64,000 bases of DNA from Anaerolineae bacterium (GTDB lineage Bacteria; Chloroflexota; Anaerolineae; Aggregatilineales; JAFGMM01), in the NCBI GenBank assembly GCA_027494055.1, contig JAOSJO010000001.1, positions 1 through 64,000 of the forward strand. The letters are read 5' to 3'. The notes beneath the pieces were generated by a model. That model was not told the DNA's origin. It worked only from the letters and a program-made list of their open reading frames with translations, and made no database searches. Below, piece after piece: positions 46,398 to 56,256 of this stretch (its first letter is position 1; every line of letters starts with the position of its first letter). Position numbers and translations under genes: made by a program.

Positions 46398-47810
46398 CTA
46401 CTTGTGGTAGTAGACCTCCCAGCCGAGGTACCTGTCGAGCGCCTCCGTGATCGAGTCCGCCACCAGCGCGAGGTTCACCGCGACGTGATGCTCGAAGCCC
46501 CTGTCGCAGATGAATTGCAGCAGCGCCTGCAGGCGCGGCACCTCGACCACGCCCAGGCCACCGAAGCTTTCGAGCGGGTCGTCGGTGAACCGGCCCTCGC
46601 CGGCGTATGCCGCGAGACGCCCATTCACGTCGTCGGTCTCGATGCGCAGGTAGGTGAACGGCTCCGGTTTGGCGCGCCCGTACAGCGGGCCGAACGTGCG
46701 CGCCTCGCCCATCGTGTTGGCGAGGATGTCGTTGTTCCGCATCACCGGGATGTCGGTGAGGAGATCCTTCGGCCAGTTGCTGCAATGGAACAACACACAC
46801 TTGTCCGGGTCGTCGGCGTAGTTGTTGTTCCAGTCCACCAGCGCGCTCGCCTTGCCCGACGCCAGTTGCAGCGCGTACATGGCCGTCGTCCCGGCGATGT
46901 CGGTCTCGCACGCGCTGGGCATCAGGCCGTTGCTGAGCATACTCATCACCGTGCACGGGATGATGCCGAAGAACTCCTCGATGGCGCTCCAGCACTGCAC
47001 GGCGCTGCCCACCAGTTCATTATCGGCCATCCACCGGTCCATCACCACGCCGAAGCGCGCCATGTTCGCGAGCGCCTCGTCGGGGACGCCCTTGGTGCGC
47101 GCGTAGGCTTCGATCTGCGCGCGCTTGGCCTTGACCGCCGGCTCGTCGGCCTTGAGCGCTTGCGCGCGGCCAATCGCCTCCGAGAGGTCAATCGTCTCGA
47201 CGCTGATGCCGGCACGCTCCAGAATCTTCTCGCTGAAGCGCACGGTGTTGAACGCCGTGGTGCGCGCGCCGACCATGCCGAAGCGCGCGCCGCGCAGCCC
47301 CCGGACCACCCGGCACGTCGCGGCGAACCGGCGCACGTCGGCGCGGAAGCTCTCCGAGTCGGGCGCGACGGTGTGCAGCGCGGTCAGCGAGTACGGGATG
47401 CCGTACTGCCGCAGGTTGTTGCACACCGACATCTTGCCGCAGAAGCTATCGCGCCGGTGGTCGATGTCCATCTTGCCCGGCTCGTCGGGGAAGGCCTGCA
47501 CCAACACCGGCACGTCCAGCCCGGCGAAGCGCAGCGTGTTGGCGACCGCCCGCTCGTCGCCGAAGTTGGGCAGCGTCACGATCACGCCGTCAATCGCGTC
47601 GGCGTGCCGCTTGAACAAATCCGCGCACTTGTGCGCGTCGCTCAGGCTCTCCACCGAGCCGTACTTCGTGTCGTCAAGGCCAAGCGCGATGACCCTGAAG
47701 CCCTCCGCTTCCAGCACGCGGATCATCTCGGCGCGCCCGGTCTCGCACAGGTGGCCGGGGAAGAACCCCCGGTTCCCGACGATCAGGCCGAACGTTGTTG
47801 GCACCTTCAT
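46398..47810 (-). CDS. L-fucose/L-arabinose-type isomerase family protein
   Basis: A 470-residue protein of the FucI/AraA-like fold. It starts PTTFGLIVGNRGFFPGHLCE. Pieces shared with fucose-isomerase-like proteins include GVIVTLPNFGDERAVANTLR, the Asp-rich DEPGKMDIDHRRDSFCGK, LSNGLMPSACETDIAGTTAM and DWNNNYADDPDKCVLFHCSN. The Glu in CETDIAG and the Asp in DWNNN are the expected manganese ligands. It would convert an aldose to a ketose; the particular sugar is not fixed by sequence. Related proteins also act on sulfoquinovose or other unusual sugars. AAAAGGAG precedes the ATG at 47810, 38 bases after the kinase gene. Confidence 0.85.
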   Translation of the reverse strand: MKVPTTFGLIVGNRGFFPGHLCETGRAEMIRVLEAEGFRVIALGLDDTKYGSVESLSDAHKCADLFKRHADAIDGVIVTLPNFGDERAVANTLRFAGLDVPVLVQAFPDEPGKMDIDHRRDSFCGKMSVCNNLRQYGIPYSLTALHTVAPDSESFRADVRRFAATCRVVRGLRGARFGMVGARTTAFNTVRFSEKILERAGISVETIDLSEAIGRAQALKADEPAVKAKRAQIEAYARTKGVPDEALANMARFGVVMDRWMADNELVGSAVQCWSAIEEFFGIIPCTVMSMLSNGLMPSACETDIAGTTAMYALQLASGKASALVDWNNNYADDPDKCVLFHCSNWPKDLLTDIPVMRNNDILANTMGEARTFGPLYGRAKPEPFTYLRIETDDVNGRLAAYAGEGRFTDDPLESFGGLGVVEVPRLQALLQFICDRGFEHHVAVNLALVADSITEALDRYLGWEVYYHK

Positions 47811-47848
47811 GGGGATAGCTCCTTTTTATAGATGCAATATCACCTCCC

Positions 47849-49460
47849 TCATCCCCGCCTCTTATCGAGGAGAGGGGAGGAGGTGAGGGTAGCAGGCGGG
47901 CAGATACCTGGATTGTCGCCCCACGCGCCTGAGGCGCACGGGGCGCTGGCCCACAACCAAACAGCGCCATACAGCGCGCGCACGAACGGGTACAGGTCTT
48001 TGTACCGGGCGAAGCGCGCCGCGTACTGCGCGTGGCGCGCCGGGTCCGGCTCGAAGACGCGCTCGATCTGCACCAGTTGGTCGATTGCCTCCGCCACCGA
48101 GCCATAGACCCCCGCGCCCGCGCCGGCGAGGATTACCGCGCCGAGCGAGGTGGCCTCGGTGACGCGCGGGCGGGCGAGCGGACGCCCCAGGATGTCGGCC
48201 TTGATCTGCAGCCAGGCGTCCGACTTCGCGCCGCCGCCGGTCGCGCGGTACTCGTCGATGTGGATGTCGGCGCTCGCCATCACGTCCAGGCCCTCGCGGA
48301 AGTAGTAGGTCACGCCTTCCAGCAGCGCCTTGATGAACGTCCCGCGCGAGGTTTCCAGCGTCAGCCCGGCGATCAGCCCCCTGGGGTTCTCGTCGTAGTA
48401 GGGCGGCCCGGTCACGGCGAAGTGCGGCAGCACCATGAGGTCAGTCGGCTCCGGGGGCATCTCGGCGAGCAGCAGGTCGTACACGTCCACGCCGCGCGCC
48501 TGCGCCTCCGCCTTCTCCAGCGGCGCGAAGGTGTCGCGGAACCACTTGAGCAGCGCGCCGCCGGTCAGGTTGTAGTAGAAGCTCACGTACAGCCCCGGCA
48601 GCGCGTGGTGCTCGGTGTTCAGCTTGATCGACGCCATCTTTGCGGCGGGCGGGATGCGGTCGTAGGTTGGCGTGATGCGGGTGTACGTCCCCAGGCCGTA
48701 GGCCGCCATCCCCCGCGCGCGTGACGCCGGCCCCCACCGCGCTCGCGCACTGGTCGTGCGCGCCGGCGACGACCTTGACGCCGCGCGGCAGCCCCAGCCG
48801 CGCCGCCACCGCGTCGGAGACCTCCCCCACCACCGACCCCGACGGCACCGGCGTCGGCAGCTTCTCGGCGGGCAGACCCACCCAGTCGAGCAACGTCTGC
48901 GACCACGTCGCGGCGCGCAGGTCGAAGAGCAGCGTGCGGTTCGCCAGCGAGTAGTCGATGACAGGATCGCAGCCGAGCATGTAGATCACCAACCCCGCCC
49001 AGCCGAGGAACTTGTCAGTACGCGCGAACAGGTCGGGCCGGTTGTCGCGCTGCCAGACCAGCTTGGGGCCGGCGAAGAGGCCGGCGGGCACGTTGCCGGT
49101 GATCTCGTAGAGCTCGATCGGGTCCATCTGCTCAAGCCGGGCGACGGTCTCGGCCCCGCGCGCGTCGAAGCCCATGATGCAGTTGCCCAGAATTTCGCGC
49201 GCCGCCGAGACCGGCGTCATCGCCTCGCCCATCGACGAGACGCACAGCGACACGATGGGGTCGTGCCGGGTCTGCGCGGCGACCTCGGCGATCACGTCCT
49301 GTATCTTGCCCCACACCGCGCGGCTGTCCAGCTCGGCCCAGCCGGGTTGCGGACGGACCACGTCGTACTCGCGGTAAGCGGTCGCCAGCGTCGCGCCCTC
49401 AGCCGAGAGCGCGGTCGCCTTGCACCCGCTGGTCCCTACGTCGATGCCTAGCAGACTCAT
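47849..49460 (-). CDS. FGGY-family carbohydrate kinase (one frameshift)
   Basis: About 535 residues. It begins MSLLGIDVGTSGCKATALSA, the ATP-binding start of the FGGY family, followed by QPGWAELDSRAVWG. A one-base surplus in CCCCC (48710-48714, plus strand) breaks the frame. The second part contains the FGGY-type turn GLTLETSRGTFIKALLEGVT and the adenosine motif IDEYRATGGGAKSDAWLQIK. It phosphorylates a ketose or polyol, and the isomerase next to it suggests its substrate is that enzyme's product. The family includes xylulo-, ribulo-, fuculo- and tagatose-type kinases, and I cannot choose between them. Confidence 0.87.
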
Positions 49461-49489
49461 CGGTTTGTCTCACACCCTCCGGTACGTAA

Positions 49490-51453
49490 TCAGTTCGGAC
49501 TCCCCCTGGGTGGCAGCGCAAGCCGGAAGCCGTCCATGAGCGCAGCGCCGGAGGCCTCTTCCGTGCGCCCTGAGACCTCCCACGCGAGGCGGTAGACGGC
49601 TGCGGGGTCAAGCCCCGCGAGGCTGACCTCAAGCTCAGGGTACGGACAATGCACCCTGCGGAAGAGCAGGATCATCCCGGCGACGTCCTCAGGGGAATGG
49701 TACTGGCTGCCGAGGCAGGAGGTCAGCGCGCGGCTGAACGGCGTGAGGGGATACCAGTCTTTGGCGAGCAGGGGGCGCAATTCCCGAAAGCGCGCGCAGA
49801 GCCGGACCGCCCGGTCGTAATCGAAATCCGGGGCGTCAGCGATCCACCCCAGGGAGATCGAGGAGGGCAGGACGGAATGGAACGTCGTCACGTCCATCCG
49901 GTCGATGGGCGTCGAAAGGATGCCATTGGGCAGGTACTGGCTGAGGGCGAACAGGGACGACTGGTCGGCCACGTTGTGGAACCACAGGTCGCTTTTCTGG
50001 TGGAAGTGGAAGCGCTGGATCGCCTCCAGGTCGATGCGGCGGCCCCCGCTGGCGCAGTTCTCCCGGATGGCGTCAGGGTAGGCCTCCGCCAGCCTGTCCC
50101 AGAAGCGGTACAGCCCCTCGACATACCGCGCCTCGGTGATCCCAACGCGGTCAGGCGCGTCGTTGTCCAGCCACCACTGGAGCGGGTCCATGTTGAAATC
50201 CTGCCGGTAGCAGCCAAACCCCGGTATGCTCATGAGGCGACCGACAATCTCCAGAAAGTAATCCTGCACCTCCACGCGCCCGAAATCCAGCAGCCCCGTG
50301 GTGTGCTCGTCCTTGCGCCAGAGGACCCACTCAGGGTGCGCCACATCGACCGCCGTGCCCGCGACCACGCGCTCCGGCTCGAACCAGAGGCCGTAGCGCG
50401 CGCCGATCTCGCTGGCCGCTTTCGCCACCGGCGCCATGCCGTTGGGGTACTTCTCAGGTCCGGGTCCCAGTTCCCCGCCCCGCGCGGCCAGCCGCCCTTG
50501 AACCAACCGGCATCGGTGATGACGGCCTCGACCCCAAGCGGGCGCAGCGCCCGGATCAGGGAGATCTGGTTCTGCTCGTTGCACTGATTGAGCCAGACCC
50601 CCCGGCGCGTGAAGGCGGTGTTGCAGAAGAGGAATGCGTCTGGGGCCGCGCCCTGGTAGGTCGGGACGTAGTGTTGGTGGATCAGCCGCCGGAACCGGGC
50701 GTTTGCCTCGCGCCGCTCCCCTTCGTGAAACAGCACGAGGATGCTGGGCATCCGCACGCGCTCGCCGGGCCGCAGGTAGAACCGGGCGTGCTCCATGCCG
50801 CAGCGCACCCGCAGCGCCGCGCCATCGGAGGACGCCGCAACCGACGCCTGCCACTGGCCCGACCAGCCGACCGCCACGATTGCCGCGCCCCGCCCCGTAT
50901 CGACACGGAAGAAGGGAAAATCGCGGTTGCTGCTCCTGCCGCCGCCGCCGCCCAGCGTAACCGCTGCATTCGGGCAGAGCGCGATGCGCGCCATCTCGAA
51001 ATCGCCCGGATTCGACGGCGCGCCATTGGTGCGGTGCAGGACGTAAGGCACCTGCTCGTGTTCGAGAATGGCGTGCGAAGGCAACAACTGGTCGCAGAGG
51101 CCCATGTCGGCTTCGGGGTCGCCCACCATCGGGCATGTGAAGGCGTAGTCCAGCGGCAGGATATCCGACATTACCGGCGTGTCACGGTCGCCGGTGTTCT
51201 CAACCGACAGGAGCCACGCGCAGGCAGGGAACGCATCGAAGGCCCGCACCTGGCACGTCACCCTCAGGCCCGACGCAGGGTCCGTGTACGCGCACGTGGT
51301 GTGCGTCTCCGCCGCCGCGCGCGTCTCTTCGCGCGCCCACCGCCAGCGCTGCATGAGCCGCGCAGACGGCTCGCCCCCAAGGACGAAGGAGAACGGCAGC
51401 GCGGCCACATCAGGAGCGGACAGGGGACTAAGGACTTCGTCGATCCATGCCAT
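49490..51453 (-). CDS. Alpha-galactosidase-like glycoside hydrolase, GH36 type (one frameshift)
   Basis: About 650 residues. The N-terminal beta-sandwich starts MAWIDEVLSPLSAPDVAALP. The catalytic barrel has TDAGWFKGGWPRGAGNWDPD in the first frame. In the second come RYGLWFEPERVVAGTAVD, the nucleophile region CYRQDFNMDPLQWW and ENCASGGRRIDLEAIQRF (acid/base region), as in GH36 alpha-galactosidases. One base is missing near 50458. No signal peptide is seen, so it acts inside the cell on imported galactosides; alpha-N-acetylgalactosaminidase or another GH36 specificity is possible. ATG 51453 follows GGAGG by six bases and overlaps the end of the aldolase gene by 26 bases. Confidence 0.85.
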
Positions 51454-52430
51454 GCTCTGCCTCCACCAACCGGTCGTAGCCAATCAGCTCAAGCACCGAC
51501 TCCATGATGCCCGCCGCCGCCTCGATGGAGTCCATCAGGTACTGGTGCGACTCCGCCGCCTCGAAGTCGCCGGCGTTGATCGCGTCCAGCCGGTCGGCCA
51601 GCCGGCGTGCGGCGTACTGGCCGGCCTCGCGCGCGATGCGCGTCCACATGTTGATGCGGATCACGCCGTCCGCCGCCAGCCCCCTGAACTGCGCGTCCGT
51701 CAGGCAGGAGGTGCCGTGCAGCACCAGCCGCGCCTCGCCGAGCGCGTCCGTGAGCGCCCGCGCGCGCGCCTGGAGGTAGGCCGCGCCGCCCACCCGGTCG
51801 GACTGCTGCTCGGTGCCCAGGTCGGCCACCAGCAGGTCGGCCCCGGTTTGCCGCATGAATTCCACCGCGCGGTCCACGTAGGCGTCGTGCTGGACGGCGG
51901 CTTTCGCGTGCTTGCCGCCGACCGCAAGCTGCTCGATGATGCCCTCGACCATGACGGCGTCGCCATGCGCCTCGACGTAGGCGCGCGTCATGCCTCAGGT
52001 TCTCCTCGAAAGGGTACTTCTGCGCGTCGAACATCACCGTCGCCAGGTGGGGCAGGCCCTCGGTCAAGGCCCAGCGGTCAAGCTCCGGGTCGCCGTGGTC
52101 CAGGTGCGGCAGCACGACCACATCCGCGTAGGGCGTGTTGGGGCCGTCGCAGAGCGCGCGCAGGTGCCCCACGTTGGAGAGAAAGCCGGCGACGGGGTCG
52201 CCGCTGAACGTCATGCGCTGCGCCTGTGGCATGTACGGGTAGTTGTACGTCATCGCGACGGAGATGGGGACTTCGGCGAGGCCGTGCTTCTGCGCGAAGC
52301 GCCGGGCCGCGAGCAGGATTGCCTCGGTGTTCCAGTGCGACGCGGTGCAGAACAGCGCGAAACTCGCGCCGGCCGCGCGGAAGCGCCGGTGAATGGCAAG
52401 GGCGGCTTCACGGTCAGTGACGTAGGTCAT
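51428..52430 (-). CDS. Class II fructose/tagatose-bisphosphate-type aldolase (one frameshift)
   Basis: About 333 residues. The first frame starts MTYVTDREAALAIHRRFRAA and contains VVVLPHLDHGDPELDRWALT, whose HLDHG binds the catalytic zinc in class II aldolases. A one-base change near 51993 leads to RMTRAYVEAHGDAVMVEGII, then LVLHGTSCLTDAQFRGLAAD and GVIRINMWTRIAREAG, the phosphate- and zinc-binding second half. Members split fructose-1,6-, tagatose-1,6- or related bisphosphates; here the ketose phosphate made by the FGGY kinase is the likely substrate. It is the first gene of the operon, read from an extended -10 promoter near 52484. Confidence 0.85.
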
Positions 52431-52483
52431 CGGTTTGCACTTTCATGATTGCGACGCGCGGTGCAGGTGGGCTGTATTCTCGC

Positions 52484-52492
52484 AGTATAGCA
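52484..52492 (-). promoter_or_regulatory. Extended -10 promoter of the sugar operon
   Basis: On the minus strand TGCTATACT, an extended -10 element, ends 54 bases before the aldolase ATG. The -35 region is weak. It lies in the 247-base gap shared with the divergent galM gene. Confidence 0.5.
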
Positions 52493-52677
52493 TAGCCGGT
52501 GGGGCGCTACATCTGACGTGCGATACGCAGAATCCATGACAAAGCGCTGAGGATGCGGGTCGGGCGCAACGCGCCGCGCCCGCCGCTTGCGCAACTCCGG
52601 CGCGCGGGCCAAAATATGGCCCTGCGACCTCGTGTCGCAGCATGACCCTGAGCCGCACCAGGATAGGACCAGAAACC

Positions 52678-53763
52678 ATGACAGCGCGCGCGCAAAGCAC
52701 AATCGTCCGTCAACCCTACGGGACCACCACGGCGGGCGTCGCCGTGGATATGTTCACCATGACCAACGCCAACGGCATGGAGGTGAAGATCATCACCTAC
52801 GGCGGCATCATCACCGCGATCCGCGTCCCAGACCGCTATGGCAACATGGCAAATGTGGCGCTTGGGTTCAACAGCCTGCACGATTACGAGGCGAAAAACC
52901 CCTACTTCGGCTGCATCGTAGGCCGGTTCGCCAACCGCATCGCCAACGCCACCTTCACGCTCGACGGCAAGACGTACACGCTCGCGCCCAACGAAGGCCC
53001 GAACACCCTGCACGGCGGGAACGTGGGCTTCGACAAGCGCGTCTGGGAGGCCAGCGAGACGCCGAGCGACGCAGGCGTGGCGCTGCGCCTCCACTACCTC
53101 AGCCCCGACGGGGAGGAAGGCTATCCCGGCAACCTCGACGTGACGGTCGTCTACACGCTGACGGATAGCAACGCGCTGCGCATCGACTACGCCGCCGCCA
53201 CCGATGCGCCGACCGTGCTCAACCTGACCAACCATTCTTACTTCAACCTGGCCGGCGAAGGCATGGGCGCAATCTTCGACCACATCCTGATGATCGACGC
53301 CGACCGCTACACGCCGGTGGACGCTACCCTGATCCCGACCGGCGAACTCGCGCCCGTCGCGGGCACGCCCTTCGACTTCCGCGTGCCCAAGGCCATCGGC
53401 CCCGGCCAGCGGTCGAACCACCCGCAGGTCGTCGTGGCGCGCGGCTACGACCAGAACTTCGTGCTCAACCGGCCCGACCCGCACGACGACTTGCTGATGC
53501 TGGCGGCGCGCGTGTATGAGCCGGGGTTCGGGCGCGTCATGGAGGTATGGACCACCGAGCCGGGCATCCAGTTCTACGCCGGCAACTTCCTCGACGCGAC
53601 GCTGGTCGGCGCAAGCGGCCACATCTACCGCCAGAGCGACGGCTTCTGCCTGGAGACGCAGCGCTTCCCGGACGCGCCCAACCAGCCGGGCTTCCCGTCC
53701 GCCGTGCTGCGACCGGGCGAGCGGTATGCGACCGCAACCGTCTTCAAGTTCGCCACCGACTGA
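52678..53763 (+). CDS. galM: Aldose 1-epimerase (galactose mutarotase)
   Basis: A 361-residue GalM. Substrate-binding pieces are GFNSLHDYEAKNPYFGCIVG, GRFANRIANATFTLDG, NTLHGGNVGFDKRVWE, the catalytic His in LNLTNHSYFNLAGEG and the catalytic Glu in SDGFCLETQRFPDAPNQPG. It equilibrates alpha and beta anomers of galactose or glucose. An ATG at 52642 would add 12 residues; I prefer 52678, where the conserved region begins, but neither has a clear ribosome site. It is divergent from the operon with alpha-galactosidase, so mutarotation of released galactose fits. The gene is intact. Confidence 0.93.
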   Translation: MTARAQSTIVRQPYGTTTAGVAVDMFTMTNANGMEVKIITYGGIITAIRVPDRYGNMANVALGFNSLHDYEAKNPYFGCIVGRFANRIANATFTLDGKTYTLAPNEGPNTLHGGNVGFDKRVWEASETPSDAGVALRLHYLSPDGEEGYPGNLDVTVVYTLTDSNALRIDYAAATDAPTVLNLTNHSYFNLAGEGMGAIFDHILMIDADRYTPVDATLIPTGELAPVAGTPFDFRVPKAIGPGQRSNHPQVVVARGYDQNFVLNRPDPHDDLLMLAARVYEPGFGRVMEVWTTEPGIQFYAGNFLDATLVGASGHIYRQSDGFCLETQRFPDAPNQPGFPSAVLRPGERYATATVFKFATD

Positions 53764-53822
53764 TGTGGCGGCAGGGCTGGGGCAGCGCCGCCGCCAGCCA
53801 CCCGTCTTGCGGGGTGTCACAT

Positions 53823-53855
53823 AGCGCCCAGGGAGCTTCAACCGCCCTGGGCGCT
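53823..53855 (+). terminator. Hairpin after galM
   Basis: AGCGCCCAGGG pairs with CCCTGGGCGCT around AGCTTCAACCG, 59 bases beyond the galM stop. AGAAAAACG follows, so there is no T-run; it may be a repeat element related to 28064-28098 rather than a terminator. Confidence 0.4.
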
Positions 53856-53930
53856 GCCAGAAAAACGCGATCTTGCGCCTGAAGATTCGCCCCCAATTCC
53901 GAACGCACCGCCGGGGCAGTTTACAGAGAT

Positions 53931-53988
53931 GTGAAAACCTCCTTTCTGTGCTATGATGGGACTGGGTGGTCATGATGTCCATACCACA
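53931..53988 (+). promoter_or_regulatory. Candidate promoter and operator of the sugar ABC transporter
   Basis: A -10-like TATGAT at 53953-53958, with a weak -35 (GTGAAA, 53931-53936), is followed at 53967-53988 by a 22-base dyad with arms GTGGT and ACCAC. The dyad would cover the transcription start, the usual place for a LacI-type repressor. No repressor gene is in the window. Confidence 0.4.
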
Positions 53989-54268
53989 CGGCTTGATTCG
54001 GGAGGGTCATCACCGTTTGGTCGTGACATCTATTAGGCATCAACTGGTCAACTCTCCCGCATAATAGAGTGAATCAAACCAGCGATAAGACAGCGCCAAC
54101 CGCAAGGTCCTATGTCGCCGCGAACGCTCCAATTGACAATGTTTGGTCCCCCTTCGGGACTTAGCGTACCCTGACACGTCGTCACTAAAGAAAGGAGGCT
54201 GTATCGACAGGGCTGCAACCGTTTACACCGTCCGCTTTTTATCCATCCGTTCAGGAGGAGAAACTGAA

Positions 54269-55282
54269 ATGCTCAAGAGAATCTGGTCTATTCTCGCGTT
54301 GCTGTTGGTGAGTGCTCGTCGTGCCCGCTGCGTCGGTGGGCATCGTCACGGCGCAGGAAACGGAAGAGAAGTGGTGCAGCGGCGTGGACATCGTGTTCTT
54401 CCCCGGCGGGCCGCCGGGCGGCGTGTTTGCCACGGTCGTGTACAACGGCGCGCTGCAGGCCGCCGCAGACCTGGGCGCGAACGTCGACTACGTGTGGTCG
54501 GACTGGGACCCGGAGAAGATGGTCACCCAGTTCGTTGAGGTCGTCGCGACTGCCATCCTGACGGCATCGCCGTGATGGGGCACCCTGGCGAGGACGCCTT
54601 TGAGCCGGTCATCGACGACGCCGTTGCGCAGGGCATCATCGTCACCAGCCAGAACACCACCCTGGACCGCATCGAGTCCAAGTATAAGGGCCAGGGCTTT
54701 GGCTACGTCGGCCAGGAACTCTACGCCTCCGGCTATTCGCTGGGCCAGGAGACGCTCCGGCGCTCCGGCGCGCAGGAAGGCGACCGGGCGATGGTGTGGG
54801 GCCTGCTCTCGCAGCCAACGCGCGGCCTGCGCACCCAGGGCGTGATCGACGCCTTCGAGGAAGCCGGCCTGGTTGTGGACTACCTTGAGATCGACTCGGC
54901 GACCAACGCCGACCCGGCTGCGGGCGTGGCGACCTTCGCGGGCTACGTCTCGGCCAACCCGGACGTGACGATCGTCGTCACGGACCACGGCGCGCTGACG
55001 GCCACGCTGGAGACCTACCTCACCGCCGCCAGCAAGGGGCCGGATGACATCTTCGCCGCCGGCTTTGACCTGTCCGCCGCGACCGTCGAGGCGATCCGCG
55101 CCGGCTGGACCGACCTGGTCATCGACCAGCAGCAGTGGCTCCAGGGCTATCTGCCGATCCTGCAGATCTGCCTGACCAAGCAGTTCGCCTTCTCCGGCCT
55201 GCACATCGACACCGGCTCCGGCTTCGCCCATGCCGATAACGTCGAAGTGCTCGCCGAACTGGTTGAGCGCCAGATCCGCTAG
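54269..55282 (+). CDS. Sugar ABC transporter substrate-binding protein (two frameshifts)
   Basis: About 337 residues of the periplasmic-binding-protein type 4 family (ribose/xylose/rhizopine class). It starts MLKRIWSILALLLV, then, after a frame change near 54310, SVLVVPAASVGIVTAQE completes the signal peptide. Ligand domains include VDIVFFPGGPPGGVFATVVY, then, after a change near 54550, GIAVMGHPGEDAFEPVIDDA and NADPAAGVATFAGYVSANPD. AGGAGGAG precedes the ATG. It captures a monosaccharide outside the membrane and hands it to the permease encoded downstream. Both breaks are single-base changes, so an intact gene is likely. Confidence 0.88.
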
Positions 55283-55341
55283 CGCCGTCGCTGTGCGCCG
55301 TCGCAGCGTGCTGGGGCGGCCATCGACATGCTAAGCGCGTT

Positions 55342-55406
55342 GAGGAGCAAACGGCCAATCCGACAGGTGCAAGCCCTGGGCGAACGCCGTTTGCTCCTCG
55401 CTCTTT
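55342..55406 (+). terminator. Intra-operon hairpin between binding protein and ATPase genes
   Basis: The 14-base arm GAGGAGCAAACGGC (55342-55355) pairs with GCCGTTTGCTCCTC (55386-55399), and GCTCTTT follows. It sits directly after the binding-protein gene and could lower expression of the ATPase and permease relative to the binding protein, or protect the upstream message. Confidence 0.6.
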
Positions 55407-55421
55407 GAGGAGATCGCTTTC

Positions 55422-56182
55422 ATGGAACACCAGTACAGATTGGAGATGCGCAACATCTCCAAGTCCTTCGGTGAGGTGCGGTCGCTGCGCGACGTGAACT
55501 TCCAGGTAGGGCACAATGAAGTCGTCGGCCTGCTGGGCGACAACGGGGCCGGCAAGTCCACGCTGATCAAGATTATCACCGGCTACTATCAGCCCGATTC
55601 AGGCGAGATTTACTTCAACGGCGAGAAGGTGGAAAACCTCAGTGTACCGACGGCCCGCGCCCTGGGCGTCGAGACGGTGTACCAGGAGCGCGCGCTCGCG
55701 GACCAGCAGACCCTGTGGCGCAATATCTTCCTCGGTCGCGAGTTGTCGGACCGGTTCGGGTTCCTCGACCTCAAGCGGATGCGCGAAGAGACGCACCAGT
55801 TGATGGTCGAGTCGATGGGGTTCACCTCCTCGGCGGTTTCGCCCGAGTCGGTTGTCAAGACGTTCTCCGGCGGCGAGAAGCAGGGGTGGCAATCGTCCGG
55901 GCGCTCTATTTTCACGCCGATCTGATTATTCTCGACGAGCCGACGATGGGGCTGTCGCTCAAAGAGACGCGCAAGCTGCTGGACTTCTGCCGCGACATCA
56001 AGTCTGCCGGGAAGTCGTCTATTTTCATCGACCACAACGTGTTCCACGTCTACTCGGTCGCCGACCGCGTGGTCGTGCTGGATCGCGGCAGGGTGGCGGG
56101 CGAGTTCATGACGGCGGACATCACGCTCGATGATCTCATGGAAAAGATGTACCGCGTTGCCGAGACCGGCAGCTTGGATTGA
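55422..56182 (+). CDS. Sugar ABC transporter ATP-binding protein (one frameshift)
   Basis: About 253 residues with a single ABC domain, as in FrcA-type half-size ATPases. The Walker A is LLGDNGAGKSTLIKI, the signature is FSGGEKQG and the Walker B is ADLIILDEPTMGLSLKETR, with the switch His in FIDHNVFHVYSVADR. One G is missing from the run at 55883-55886, which explains the frame break right after the signature. GAGGAG precedes the ATG. It powers import of the sugar bound by the upstream protein. Confidence 0.92.
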
Positions 56183-56256
56183 CCCAGGCGAGCGGGGCAG
56201 CCAGGTCTAGTCAAGTCACGTGAGGACACTCTTTTACTGCTAAGGAAGGCTTCGAT

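Larger units (their letters stand above)
53764..54268. other. Long regulatory gap before the ABC transporter
   Basis: No gene is seen in these 505 bases. The GalM-side hairpin is at 53823-53855. A candidate promoter and dyad are at 53931-53988, and the strings TGGTCATGATGTC, TGGTCGTGACATC and TGGTCAAC recur across 53968-54055. The leader to the binding-protein gene would be about 300 bases long. Confidence 0.45.

Noticed and set aside
46398..52430. Assigning the locus to sulfoquinovose breakdown
   Set aside because: An isomerase of this fold can act on sulfoquinovose, but there is no sulfoquinovosidase, sulfo-sugar transaldolase or sulfolactate gene, and GH36 points to galactosides.
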